Assembly: GCF_001570985.1 (NCBI RefSeq)
Contig: NZ_BCSS01000015.1
Span: 1-64,000, forward strand
DNA length: 64,000 nt
From: Janibacter limosus NBRC 16128
GTDB taxonomy: Bacteria > Actinomycetota > Actinomycetes > Actinomycetales > Dermatophilaceae
Direction of reading: 5' to 3'
This document shows positions 16,307 to 25,114 of the stretch, piece after piece. Position 1 is the first letter of the stretch. Each line of letters starts with the position of its first letter. The translations under genes were made by a program, and so were the position numbers. Below the pieces are notes generated by a model that saw only the letters and a program-made list of their open reading frames with translations, was not told the DNA's origin and did no database searches.

Positions 16307-18355
16307 GTGAGCACCGATTTCACCGTTGCCCCCTCCCCCCTGAGCGCGGTTCCCGTCTCGGCACCGCCGCAGCAACCCCTCGGCCGCATCCCGGTCCTGG
16401 ACGTGCAGCCATGCGTCGACCACGGCGCGCGGCCGGCCAGGTCCGTCGTCGACGAGCCCTTCACCGTGACCGCCGAGGTCTTCCGAGAGGGCCACGACGC
16501 GGTCAACGCCACGATCGTGCTCACCGATCCGGACGGCGTCGAGCGCCACCTGCCGATGACCTGCACCAACTCCGGCCTGAGCACCTGGGCGGCCGAGGTC
16601 GTCGCCGACCGCGAAGGGCTGTGGACCTACCGTGTGGAGGGCTGGTCCGACCCGTGGGCCACCTGGGTGCACGACGCGTCGATCAAGATCCCCGCCGACA
16701 TCGACGCCTCCCTCATGCGCGCCGAGGGGGCGATCGTGCTCGACCGGGCAGCCACCGACCCCGACCGGGACGAAGGGGGGCGCTCCGCCCTTCGCTCCGC
16801 CGCCGCCGTGCTGCGCGACGAGCAGGGCCACCAGGCCACCGCGGCCCTGCACCTCGTGACGACCGGCACCGCCGCCGTCGAGCTGGCGACCACTCCCCAC
16901 CGTGAGCTGGTCAGCCCGAGCGCGGACCTGCCCCTGCTCGTCGAGCGGGAGCTGGCCCTCTTCGGCTCCTGGTACGAGATCTTCCCCCGCAGCGAGGGCG
17001 CCCACATCGACCCGGTCACCGGGCGCTGGGTCACCGGCACGCTGCGCACGGCTGCCCAGCGACTGCCGGCCATCGCCGGGATGGGCTTCGACGTCGTCTA
17101 CCTGACGCCGATCCACCCCATCGGCACGACGGCGCGCAAGGGGCCCAACAACACGCTGGAGGCCGGCCCGGACGACCCCGGATCCCCCTACGCCATCGGC
17201 TCCCCCGACGGCGGTCACGACGCGATCCACCCGGACCTCGGGACCTTCGAGGACTTCGACGCCTTCGTCGCGGACGCCACGCGACTGGGTCTCGAGGTCG
17301 CGCTCGACCTGGCCCTGCAGTGCTCCCCCGACCACCCGTGGGTCATCGAGCACCCGGAGTGGTTCACCACGCGCGCCGACGGGAGCATCGCCTACGCGGA
17401 GAACCCGCCGAAGAAGTACCAGGACATCTACCCGGTCAACTTCGACAACGACCCGGCCGGCATCTACGCCGAGGTGCGTCGCGTCGTGCAGGTGTGGATC
17501 GACCACGGGGTGAAGATCTTCCGCGTGGACAACCCCCACACCAAGCCGGTCGAGTTCTGGCAGTGGCTGATCAGTGATGTCGCGGCGACGCATCCCGATG
17601 TCATCTGGCTCGCCGAGGCCTTCACCCGGCCCGCCATGATGCACGCGCTGGCCAAGGTCGGCTTCCAGCAGAGCTACACGTACTACGCCTGGCGCAACAC
17701 CGTGCCCGAGCTCGTCGAGTACGGCACCGAGATCAGCGGCGAGGCGGCGGCCTACATGCGGCCCAGCTTCTGGCCGACGACCCACGACATCCTCACGCCC
17801 TACATGCAGTTCGGCGGCCCCGCAGCGTGGAAGGTGCGCGCTGCGATCGCCGCGACGATGGTGCCGACCTGGGGCGTGTACGCCGGCTACGAGCTGATGG
17901 AGCACGTCGCCCGCCCCGGCGCCGAGGAGCAGATCGACAACGAGAAGTACGAGCTCAAGGACCGTCGCTGGGACGAGGTCGCCGAGGCAGGCGGGTCGCT
18001 CATCGACTGGCTGACGATGCTCAACCGGGTGCGGCGCGAGCACCCCAGCCTGCAGCTCCTGCGCAACCTGACCTTCCACCACGTCGACGACGAGAACCTG
18101 CTCGCCTACTCCAAGTCGCGCGCCCTCGCCGACGGCACGACCGACACGGTCATCGTCGTCGCCAATGTCGACCCGCACTCGACGCGCGAGTCGACGCTGC
18201 GGCTGGACATGGAGTCGCTCGGCTTCGACTGGGGCGACCAGCTCCACGTCGAGGACCTCGTCACCGGCGCCCAGTGGGTCTGGGGCGAGGCCACCTATGT
18301 GCGTGTCGGTGTCGAGACCGAGCCCGTGCACATCGTCTCCGTGCGGCACCGCTGA
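16307..18355 (+). CDS. glgE: alpha-1,4-glucan:maltose-1-phosphate maltosyltransferase GlgE
   Basis: 682 residues. GlgE transfers maltosyl units from maltose 1-phosphate to the non-reducing end of alpha-glucan (GH13_3). An N-terminal beta-sandwich (DEPFTVTAEVFREGHDAVNA) precedes the barrel. Active-site motifs: FRVDNPHTKP (nucleophile D408), WLAEAFTRP (E437) and TTHDILTPYMQFGG (D494); NPPKKYQDIYPVNFDND is diagnostic of GlgE. It heads glgE-mak-glgB: Mak makes the donor, GlgE elongates and GlgB branches. The frame is open far upstream, but GTG 16307 is supported by the -10 box. Confidence 0.95.
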   Translation: MSTDFTVAPSPLSAVPVSAPPQQPLGRIPVLDVQPCVDHGARPARSVVDEPFTVTAEVFREGHDAVNATIVLTDPDGVERHLPMTCTNSGLSTWAAEVVADREGLWTYRVEGWSDPWATWVHDASIKIPADIDASLMRAEGAIVLDRAATDPDRDEGGRSALRSAAAVLRDEQGHQATAALHLVTTGTAAVELATTPHRELVSPSADLPLLVERELALFGSWYEIFPRSEGAHIDPVTGRWVTGTLRTAAQRLPAIAGMGFDVVYLTPIHPIGTTARKGPNNTLEAGPDDPGSPYAIGSPDGGHDAIHPDLGTFEDFDAFVADATRLGLEVALDLALQCSPDHPWVIEHPEWFTTRADGSIAYAENPPKKYQDIYPVNFDNDPAGIYAEVRRVVQVWIDHGVKIFRVDNPHTKPVEFWQWLISDVAATHPDVIWLAEAFTRPAMMHALAKVGFQQSYTYYAWRNTVPELVEYGTEISGEAAAYMRPSFWPTTHDILTPYMQFGGPAAWKVRAAIAATMVPTWGVYAGYELMEHVARPGAEEQIDNEKYELKDRRWDEVAEAGGSLIDWLTMLNRVRREHPSLQLLRNLTFHHVDDENLLAYSKSRALADGTTDTVIVVANVDPHSTRESTLRLDMESLGFDWGDQLHVEDLVTGAQWVWGEATYVRVGVETEPVHIVSVRHR

Positions 18356-18371
18356 TGGCTGGGTGGTCGTG

Positions 18372-19787
18372 ATGGCACAGATCCACCGGGCCGAGCTGCA
18401 CCCCTCCAAGCTCGAGCTGCTCACCGAGTGGATGGGCGGGCAGCGCTGGTACGTCGGCGCCGGCCGGCGACCGCGGCTGCGCAGGCTCGACTCGTGGCGT
18501 CTGGACGACCCGCAGGACGAGGTCGGCATCGAGACCATCGTCGTCCTCGACGAGGCCGGTACGACGCCCGTCGTCTACCAGGTCCCACTCACCTACCGGG
18601 GCGCCCCTCTCGAGGGGGCCGAGGCCGCGCTCGTCGGCGAGATGGAGCACTCCGTCCTCGGCCACCGCTGGGTCTACGACGCCCCGCACGATCCGGTCTA
18701 CGTCACCCAGCTGCTCGAGCTGCTCTGCGGGCGCGTCACCGCGCAGGCCGGCTCGACGTCGGACACCCCCGACCCGGACATCGTCGGCGCTCCGCACCCC
18801 GCATGGCCGAGCGACCCGGTCGTGGCCTCGAGCCGCGTCCTGGCCGGCGAGCAGTCCAACACCTCGATCATCATCACCCCCGCCCCCGGGACGGGGGCAC
18901 CGATCATCCTCAAGGTCTTCCGCACCCTCTCCCCCGGCGAGAACCCCGACATCACCCTCCAGGGCGCACTCGCGGCGTCCCGCTCCCCCTTCGTCCCCGC
19001 GAGCGTGGGGCACGTCGCCGGCGCCTGGCTGCGGCCCGACGGCGAGGCGAGGGACCTCGGCCAGCTCGCCTTCGCGCAGGAGTACCTCGAGGGCGCGACC
19101 GATGCCTGGCGCACCTCGCTGCAGCTGGCCGCGACCGGTACCGACCTCGGCGAGCGCGCCCGAGAGCTCGGGCGCGTCCTGGCCCATGTCCACGAGAGCC
19201 TCGCCCGTGCCCTGCCCACGCGCGCCCCGGACGCGGCCGACATCGAGCGACGGGTCGCCGCGATGCGGCGTCGGGCCGCACTGGCGACGAACGAGGTCCC
19301 GGCGCTGTCCGCGCACGACGCCCGGGTGGCCGCCGTCCTCGACGCCGCCAGCGCATCCGACTGGCCCGCCCTGCAGCGGATCCACGGCGACCTGCACCTG
19401 GGACAGGTGCTCGACGTGGCGGACCGCGGGTGGTTCCTCATCGACTTCGAAGGTGAGCCACTGCGCTCCCTGGCCGAGCGCAATGACCTGGACTGCCCCC
19501 TTCGCGATGTCGCCGGGATCCTGCGCTCGCTCGACTACGTCGCCGGGACGCTGGAGCGCTCCGACCGTCCTGTCGACGCCCGTGCATGGTGCACGGCCGC
19601 CCAGGACGCCTTCCTCGACGGCTACGCCGAGATCGGGCCGGACCCTCGCCAGCAGCCCGCGCTGCTCACCGCATTCGTCCTCGACAAGGCCCTCTACGAG
19701 GTTGTCTACGAAGCGCGCCACCGACCCGGGTGGCTCTCGCTGCCCACGACCGCGATCGACCGACTCCTGCAGGAGGAACGCTCGTGA
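18372..19787 (+). CDS. mak: maltokinase (maltose 1-phosphate-forming)
   Basis: 471 residues. Mak (Pep2) phosphorylates maltose with ATP to give the GlgE donor. It has the phosphotransferase-like kinase fold: N-terminal HPSKLELLTEWMGGQRWYVGAG, a Gly/Ser nucleotide region (SSRVLAGEQSNTSIII...ILKVFR), the catalytic loop QRIHGDLHLGQVL and the metal-binding FLIDFEGEP. It lies 16 bases after glgE and its stop overlaps the glgB GTG. In many actinobacteria treS sits between glgE and mak or is fused to mak; here neither is the case, so maltose must come from a TreS elsewhere or another source. Confidence 0.93.
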   Translation: MAQIHRAELHPSKLELLTEWMGGQRWYVGAGRRPRLRRLDSWRLDDPQDEVGIETIVVLDEAGTTPVVYQVPLTYRGAPLEGAEAALVGEMEHSVLGHRWVYDAPHDPVYVTQLLELLCGRVTAQAGSTSDTPDPDIVGAPHPAWPSDPVVASSRVLAGEQSNTSIIITPAPGTGAPIILKVFRTLSPGENPDITLQGALAASRSPFVPASVGHVAGAWLRPDGEARDLGQLAFAQEYLEGATDAWRTSLQLAATGTDLGERARELGRVLAHVHESLARALPTRAPDAADIERRVAAMRRRAALATNEVPALSAHDARVAAVLDAASASDWPALQRIHGDLHLGQVLDVADRGWFLIDFEGEPLRSLAERNDLDCPLRDVAGILRSLDYVAGTLERSDRPVDARAWCTAAQDAFLDGYAEIGPDPRQQPALLTAFVLDKALYEVVYEARHRPGWLSLPTTAIDRLLQEERS

Positions 19788-21979
19788 CATCCACCCCTCC
19801 GCCCGACCTGACCGGCGCCCTGTGGGCCCTCGCCCACGGCCGCACGGCGCAACCCCACGACATCCTTGGCCAGCACCTCGAGGAGACCGGTCTGCGCGTG
19901 CGCGTGCGACGACCGCTCGCCACCCGGGTGCGCGTGCGCTTCGAGGACGACGTGGTCATCACGCTCGAGCACGAGGGCGAGGGCATCTTCTCGGGCGTCC
20001 GCGCCGGCGCCACCCGGGCGATGGACTACCGGGTGCTCACGACCTGGGAGGACGGCGTCGAGCACCTCGGCGACGACCCGTATCGCTTCGCCCCCACCAT
20101 CGGTGAGGTCGACCGCCACCTGATCAACGAGGGCCGGCACGAGCAGCTGTGGACCGTGCTCGGCGCGCACACCCGCTCCTACGAGGGGCCGATGGGCCCC
20201 GTCGACGGTGTCTCCTTCGCCGTGTGGGCGCCGCGCGCCAAGGCCGTCCACGTCATCGGCGACTTCAACGGCTGGGACGATCGAGCGCACCCCATGCGCC
20301 TCCTCGGCAGCTCGGGCGTCTGGGAGCTCTTCGTGCCCGCAGCCGCCGCGGGTGATGTCTACAAGTTCGCGGTGCGCGGCGCCGATGACGTCCTACGGCA
20401 CAAGGCCGACCCGCTGGCGCGGCTGGCCGAGACCGCACCCGCGACCGGATCCGTCGTCACGAGCAGCGCCCACGTCTGGCAGGACGAGGCCTGGCTGGAG
20501 CAGCGCGCCGCGAGCGACCCGCACACGGCTCGGATGAGCATCTACGAGGTGCATCCCGGGTCCTGGCGTCAAGGGCTCGGCTGGCGGGAGATGGCCACCG
20601 AGCTCGTCGAGTACGTCGTGCGCCACGGCTTCACCCATGTCGAGCTCATGCCCGTCATGGACCACCCCTACCCGCCCTCGTGGGGATACCACGTGACGAG
20701 CTACTTCGCGCCCAACTCGCGCTTCGGCTCACCCGACGACTTCCGTCATCTCGTCGACGCCTTCCACCGCGCGGGCATCGGCGTCCTCCTCGACTGGGTG
20801 CCGGGACACTTCGCGACGGACGAGTGGGCACTGGTGCGCTTCGACGGACTGCCGCTCTACGAGCACCCCGACCCGCGGCGCGGGTGGCAGCCCGACTGGG
20901 GCAGCTATGTCTTCGACTTCGGTCGGCCCGAGGTGCGCAACTTCCTCGTCGCCAATGCCCTGTACTGGCTCGAGGACTTCCACATCGACGGGCTGCGTGT
21001 CGACGGTGTCGCCTCGATGCTCTATCTCGACTACTCGCGTGAGGCCGGGGACTGGGTCCCCAATGTCCACGGTGGCCGGGAGAACCTCGAGGCCGTCGCC
21101 CTGATCCAGGAGGTCAACTCCACGGCCTACCGACGCTCTCCCGGCATCGTCATGATCGCCGAGGAGTCGACCGCGTGGCCCGGCGTCACCCGCCCCACCG
21201 ACGCCGGGGGGCTGGGCTTCGGCCTGAAGTGGAACATGGGCTGGATGAACGACGCCCTGCGCTACATCGGCGAGGACCCGGTCAATCGGCAGTACCACCA
21301 CACGCTCCTCAGCTTCGCGATGATGTACGCCTACGCGGAGAACTACCTCCTGCCGATCAGCCACGACGAGGTCGTCCACGGCAAGGGATCGATGCCCTAC
21401 AAGGTCCCGGGTGAGCAGGAGGAGCGCTTCGCCACGCTGCGGGCCTTCTTCGCCTACCAGTGGGCCTTCCCCGGCAAGCAGCTGATCTTCATGGGCACCG
21501 AGTTCGGGCAGACGAGCGAGTGGGCCGACGGCCGGTCGCTGGACTGGCACCTGCTGGACCACGCGGTCCACCGGCGCACCGCCGATCTCGTGACCCAGCT
21601 CAACGCCTTCGCGCAGCGCCACCCCGCGATGTGGGCGCTCGACGCCGACCCGGCAGGCTTTCGCTGGCTCGATGCCGACGACAACGAGGGCAACACCGTC
21701 GCCTTCCTCCGTCAGGCCGAGCAGCACGACGACATGGTCGCCGTGGTCGTCAACTTCGGTGGCACGGACCGCGCACCCCTGCGCATCGGGGTGCCGCAGG
21801 GGGGTCGCTGGGAGGTCTGCCTCGACACCTCGGGCTATGACGCGGCCGGATCACCGAGCCAGGCCGGAGTCGTGCTGGAGGCCCGCCCCGAGCCCTGGCA
21901 GGACCAGCCGTGGTCCGTGGAGGTCCGCGTCGCCGCCCTGAGCGCCGTCTACCTCACCCCCGCATCTGCCGAGGCGTGA
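19784..21979 (+). CDS. glgB: 1,4-alpha-glucan branching enzyme GlgB
   Basis: 731 residues. GlgB cuts an alpha-1,4 chain and rejoins it as an alpha-1,6 branch. It is the long form with an extra N-terminal domain (about residues 20-110), then CBM48 (VSFAVWAPRAKAVHVIGDFNGWD), the GH13 barrel and a C-terminal beta domain. Catalytic residues: RVDGVASMLYLDY (D407), IAEEST (E460) and SHDEVVHGK (D528). The GTG start has a perfect AGGAGG 7 bases upstream and overlaps the mak stop (GTGA). Last gene of the GlgE operon; a 17-bp hairpin follows. Confidence 0.96.
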   Translation: MTSTPPPDLTGALWALAHGRTAQPHDILGQHLEETGLRVRVRRPLATRVRVRFEDDVVITLEHEGEGIFSGVRAGATRAMDYRVLTTWEDGVEHLGDDPYRFAPTIGEVDRHLINEGRHEQLWTVLGAHTRSYEGPMGPVDGVSFAVWAPRAKAVHVIGDFNGWDDRAHPMRLLGSSGVWELFVPAAAAGDVYKFAVRGADDVLRHKADPLARLAETAPATGSVVTSSAHVWQDEAWLEQRAASDPHTARMSIYEVHPGSWRQGLGWREMATELVEYVVRHGFTHVELMPVMDHPYPPSWGYHVTSYFAPNSRFGSPDDFRHLVDAFHRAGIGVLLDWVPGHFATDEWALVRFDGLPLYEHPDPRRGWQPDWGSYVFDFGRPEVRNFLVANALYWLEDFHIDGLRVDGVASMLYLDYSREAGDWVPNVHGGRENLEAVALIQEVNSTAYRRSPGIVMIAEESTAWPGVTRPTDAGGLGFGLKWNMGWMNDALRYIGEDPVNRQYHHTLLSFAMMYAYAENYLLPISHDEVVHGKGSMPYKVPGEQEERFATLRAFFAYQWAFPGKQLIFMGTEFGQTSEWADGRSLDWHLLDHAVHRRTADLVTQLNAFAQRHPAMWALDADPAGFRWLDADDNEGNTVAFLRQAEQHDDMVAVVVNFGGTDRAPLRIGVPQGGRWEVCLDTSGYDAAGSPSQAGVVLEARPEPWQDQPWSVEVRVAALSAVYLTPASAEA

Positions 21980-21995
21980 TGCCGAGCTCGCACGA

Positions 21996-22033
21996 CTGAA
22001 ACGCGCATCTGCGGTGGCAGATGCGCGTTTCAG
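21996..22033. terminator. bidirectional hairpin terminator after glgB
   Basis: A perfect 17-bp stem (left arm CTGAAACGCGCATCTGC) with a GGTG loop lies between convergent glgB and the CnoX-like gene. The arms end in AAA/TTT, giving short T-runs on both strands. Confidence 0.8.
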
Positions 22034-22067
22034 TTCGTCCGGGCGTGAGGGACGTGCGCGTCTCGGG

Positions 22068-23030
22068 TCAGAAGAGGGCGCTCATCAGGCTCGTCCGGCC
22101 CTTGCGCACACGCTCGTCCTGGTTGCCCACGACAGCGAAGAGGTCGAGCAGGTGAGCCTTGACGCGCTCACGGTCATCGTCGGCGGTGACCCGCACGAGA
22201 TCGATGAGACGCACGAAGGCATCCTCGACGTGCCCACCCAGGACGTCCAGGTCGGCGATGAGCAGGGCCGCGTCGACATCCGAGGGGTCACTGGCGGCGG
22301 CCTCACGGGCGGCCTGCAGGTCGACGCCCCGAGTGCGCTTCATCAGGGCGACCTGGGCCAGACCCAGCTGGGCGTCGGTGTCCTTGGGGTTGGCGGCGAT
22401 GGCCTGCTCGTAGGCAGCTGACGCCGCGTCGAGGTCGTCGCGCTCGATGGCGTCGTAGGCCTCCTGGTGCAGCGGCGGGAGCTCGTCCTGCGACTCCGCC
22501 GGAGCGTCGCTCGCGTTGACCCGTCCGGTGACACCGTGCTGCACAGCGACCTGGAGGAGCTGGTCGAGCACCGCGCGGAACTGCTCCTTGTCGACCAACC
22601 CGCTGAAGAGCGGCACCGGCTGGCCACTCACGAGCCCGAGAGCGAGTGGCACCTCCGGGGGCTGGACTGCCTGCATGATGCCGGGGTTGGTCGCGATGTC
22701 GATGCCGACGACCTGCACGCGCCCGTCGAGACCGGCAGCGATGTCGATCGCGTCCTCGAGCAGTGCCCGGCTCTGCGGCTGCTGCGAGGACCAGACGACG
22801 GCCACCGCGGGCACGATGCTCGTGCGTCCGACGATCTGGTTGAAGGTCGCGTCGGTCGCCTCGACGACGGGGCCATCGATCGCGCCGGGGTCCTGCGACG
22901 CCGGACCGCCGGCTGCGGGACTCGCGCCGCCGGCCGGGGCCTGGGCAGCAGGGGCGGACGCGGGGCGGGCAGGGCCGCCGAGGCCGGACAGATCGACGGC
23001 TCCGCGCAGGGGTCGGGTCGGATCACTCAT
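22068..23030 (-). CDS. thioredoxin-fold/TPR protein, CnoX (YbbN)-like
   Basis: 320 residues. An Ala/Pro/Gly-rich N-terminus (to about residue 60) is followed by a thioredoxin-like domain (VVEATDATFNQIVGRTSIVPAVAVVWSS..., RVQVVGIDIATNPGIMQAVQPPEVPLALGLVSGQPVPLFSGL) and C-terminal TPR-type helices (EAYDAIERDDLDAASAAYEQAIAANPKDTDAQLGLAQVAL). The CXXC site is missing: the segment reads WSSQQPQSR, so thiol-disulfide exchange is unlikely and a holdase-type role is more probable (inference from the CnoX family). ATG 23030 (MSDPTRPLRG) is used; an ATG 18 bases upstream is possible. Confidence 0.82.
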   Translation of the reverse strand: MSDPTRPLRGAVDLSGLGGPARPASAPAAQAPAGGASPAAGGPASQDPGAIDGPVVEATDATFNQIVGRTSIVPAVAVVWSSQQPQSRALLEDAIDIAAGLDGRVQVVGIDIATNPGIMQAVQPPEVPLALGLVSGQPVPLFSGLVDKEQFRAVLDQLLQVAVQHGVTGRVNASDAPAESQDELPPLHQEAYDAIERDDLDAASAAYEQAIAANPKDTDAQLGLAQVALMKRTRGVDLQAAREAAASDPSDVDAALLIADLDVLGGHVEDAFVRLIDLVRVTADDDRERVKAHLLDLFAVVGNQDERVRKGRTSLMSALF

Positions 23031-23063
23031 GACCCCATTGTCTCTCACCGCCGGGGCCGTGCC

Positions 23064-24047
23064 TCAACGCCCCTTGGCCGACGCCAGCACCTCGCTCGCG
23101 GCGACGACCCGGGACTTGCCCTTGGCGGGCGTGACGAAGACGACCGTCTCCGCGTGCCGGACCGACAACGACGTGGTGACCTTGGAGGCATCGAGCAGGT
23201 GCTTGAGCGCAGGCTGCTCGATCTTGAGCTCCTTGAGCTTGTTGGTCGCGGTGATCGTGTCCGTGCGCGTCATCGGCACAAAGGTGAGCGACCCGCCCTC
23301 GGCGAGCTCGAACTCGACGCTCTCGCCCTTGGCGATCGCCTGGCTCTGTCGGTAGTCGGCCAGCTTGCCGAGCTCACGGTCGGTGCGCTTGGCATTCTTC
23401 TTCAGCGCAGCGGAGAAGCCGTCGCTCACCGAGACGTCCTTGGGTGCCTTCTTGGCCGCGGGGAAGGCCACTCCCTTCGCCCAGGAGTCGGCCGCCGTGG
23501 TGACCTTCTGCGAGGGCGCCTTCGACAGCTTGACCGGGGCGCCTTCCTCCAGGGGCGCCAGCGCGGGCACGCTCGCCCCGGCGGCCATCGGCACATCGGC
23601 GAAGAGCGTGTACGGCTGGTCCGCGGACCTGGCGACGAGCACGTGGAGGTACTGCACGTCCTTGGTCCGCGAGGTGGCGAGCACGGCGCGCGGCCACTCG
23701 ATGCCGCGGCTGACACCCAGCACCTTGAGATCATCGACGGACGTGCCCGAGCGGTTGGTGCGGTCCCGGCTCGCGACCGCGGCCTCGACCTGGCGCAGCG
23801 CGGGTCCGGAGAGGACCTCCTTGCGCTGCGCGTCGTGGGCCTTGCCGCTCTTGCGGGAGACCGAGGCGGCGTCAGCGATCACTCGCTCGCTCACCTCGCC
23901 CGCGGTGTCGGAGGAGATCGACGCCCCGTCGGTGCGTTCGGTGGGGGCGTCGTGGACACCCGCCAGCGAGGAGCCGATGCCACAGCCTCCGAGGAGGACG
24001 GGCAGGGCCACCACGGTGGCGACGAAGGGGGTGGGGCGGCGGCTCAT
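23064..24047 (-). CDS. predicted lipoprotein of unknown function
   Basis: 327 residues. A signal peptide with lipobox LLGGC (cysteine near residue 22) marks it as an exported lipoprotein. The mature part is an alpha/beta domain with evenly spread charge (VQYLHVLVARSADQPYTLFADVPM; DSWAKGVAFPAAKKAPK); I do not recognise a characterised family, though similar lipoproteins are common in actinobacteria. Its ATG overlaps the stop of the upstream membrane-protein gene (ATGA), so the two are probably one transcript and may act together at the membrane. Confidence 0.75.
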   Translation of the reverse strand: MSRRPTPFVATVVALPVLLGGCGIGSSLAGVHDAPTERTDGASISSDTAGEVSERVIADAASVSRKSGKAHDAQRKEVLSGPALRQVEAAVASRDRTNRSGTSVDDLKVLGVSRGIEWPRAVLATSRTKDVQYLHVLVARSADQPYTLFADVPMAAGASVPALAPLEEGAPVKLSKAPSQKVTTAADSWAKGVAFPAAKKAPKDVSVSDGFSAALKKNAKRTDRELGKLADYRQSQAIAKGESVEFELAEGGSLTFVPMTRTDTITATNKLKELKIEQPALKHLLDASKVTTSLSVRHAETVVFVTPAKGKSRVVAASEVLASAKGR

Positions 24048-24685
24048 GCTGCAGACTCCTCACGGGTGGTGCGGGAGACCCGCGAGCGAATGGCGGCAAG
24101 CGCCCCGGTACGGACGAGCAGTGCCAGGCCGATGACGAAGAGCACGATGCCCACGATGAGCGTCGTCAGTGCCGTGGTGCCCCAGCCGCCGTCCTCGACC
24201 GTCATGGTCAGGTGCTCGACCTCGGCGCCCTCGGGGGCCGCGATGACGAGCGACTGCGGTGCGTCGGCCTGGTCGATCGTGCGCTTGACCTCGTCGGAGC
24301 CGGTCGTCGACTCCTGCCAGATGTCGAGCCCACCGGGATCGATCGCCTCGCCCTTGCCGGCGGCTGACGTGGTCAGGGCCCAGTCGCCGACGTCGACGCC
24401 GGTGACCTGCGTGCGCGACCCGTCGCGGAGGAGTGCCTCGGCGTCTGACGGGCGGGCGGTGCCGGCCCACAGATCGCCGTCGCCGGTGGCGGTCACCGTG
24501 ACCGGGTGGTCCACCCGGTTGAGGACATCGGGGTCGAGGACCACGACGCGCTGGCCGGGGTCGGCGGTGAAGGTCGCCGTGCCGGAGGTGCCGAGGTTGG
24601 CGAGGAACCAACCACCGACGATGGCTGCGCCGAGGCCGACGAGGGCCAGGGCCACGCCGGCGACGCGCTGGATGAGCGTGCTCAC
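24044..24685 (-). CDS. membrane protein of unknown function, two TM segments
   Basis: 213 residues. TM1 (VAGVALALVGLGAAIVGGWFLANL) near residues 8-31 and TM2 (ALTTLIVGIVLFVIGLALLV) near residues 175-194 bracket an extracytoplasmic domain of about 140 residues rich in beta-type sequence (DPGQRVVVLDPDVLNRVDHPVTVTATG). No catalytic motif seen. The GTG start at 24685 precedes the first TM directly; the frame extends 60 bases further up without support. Coupled to the lipoprotein gene downstream. Confidence 0.7.
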   Translation of the reverse strand: MSTLIQRVAGVALALVGLGAAIVGGWFLANLGTSGTATFTADPGQRVVVLDPDVLNRVDHPVTVTATGDGDLWAGTARPSDAEALLRDGSRTQVTGVDVGDWALTTSAAGKGEAIDPGGLDIWQESTTGSDEVKRTIDQADAPQSLVIAAPEGAEVEHLTMTVEDGGWGTTALTTLIVGIVLFVIGLALLVRTGALAAIRSRVSRTTREESAA

Positions 24686-24793
24686 ATCAGTGCTTTCCGT
24701 GGGAGAACAAGAGGGTGCCCGCCGCTGCAGCGGACGTCCCACCATGACAAAGGTTGCCCGAATGTCACAAATCGGTCACGGATGCCGGGTCAC

Positions 24794-25114
24794 TCATCCG
24801 TCGGCGAGGAGGCCCTCCACGCGCTCGACCTTGGCGCTCATCTGGCCCGTGCGTCCCGCGCGGATGTCGGCCTTCATGACGAGGCTGACGCGGTCACCGA
24901 AGGGCTCCATCGCGTCGACGCAGCCCTTGACCACCGTCATCACCTCGTCCCACTCCCCCTCGAGCGTCGTGAACATCGAGCCCAAGTCATGGGGCAGGCC
25001 GCTGTCGCGGACGATCCGTAGCGCCGCGGCCACGGCCTCAGCGTAGGAACCCTGGGCATCCGGTGAGGCCGGGGCGATCGAAAAGGCGAGGAGCACGGGG
25101 ACCTCCGAGGTCAC
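24794..25114 (-). CDS. MTH1187/YkoF-type thiamine-binding family protein (COG0011)
   Basis: 106 residues. Small ferredoxin-like protein with LLAFSIAPASP, SYAEAVAAALRIVRDSGLPHDLGSMFTTLEGEWDEVMTVVKGCVDAM and RVSLVMKADIRAGRTGQMSAKVERVEGLL, the UPF0045/thiamine-binding family pattern. Some members bind thiamine or its pyrimidine; most are uncharacterised. The ATG overlaps the kinase stop (ATGA), so it is co-expressed with the Ser/Thr kinase, which gives no clear functional link. Confidence 0.85.
   Translation of the reverse strand: MTSEVPVLLAFSIAPASPDAQGSYAEAVAAALRIVRDSGLPHDLGSMFTTLEGEWDEVMTVVKGCVDAMEPFGDRVSLVMKADIRAGRTGQMSAKVERVEGLLADG

Noticed and set aside
15548-18538. 996-codon minus-strand open frame opposite glgE
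   Set aside because: Composition is that of an antisense shadow; glgE and glgP account for both strands with full motifs.
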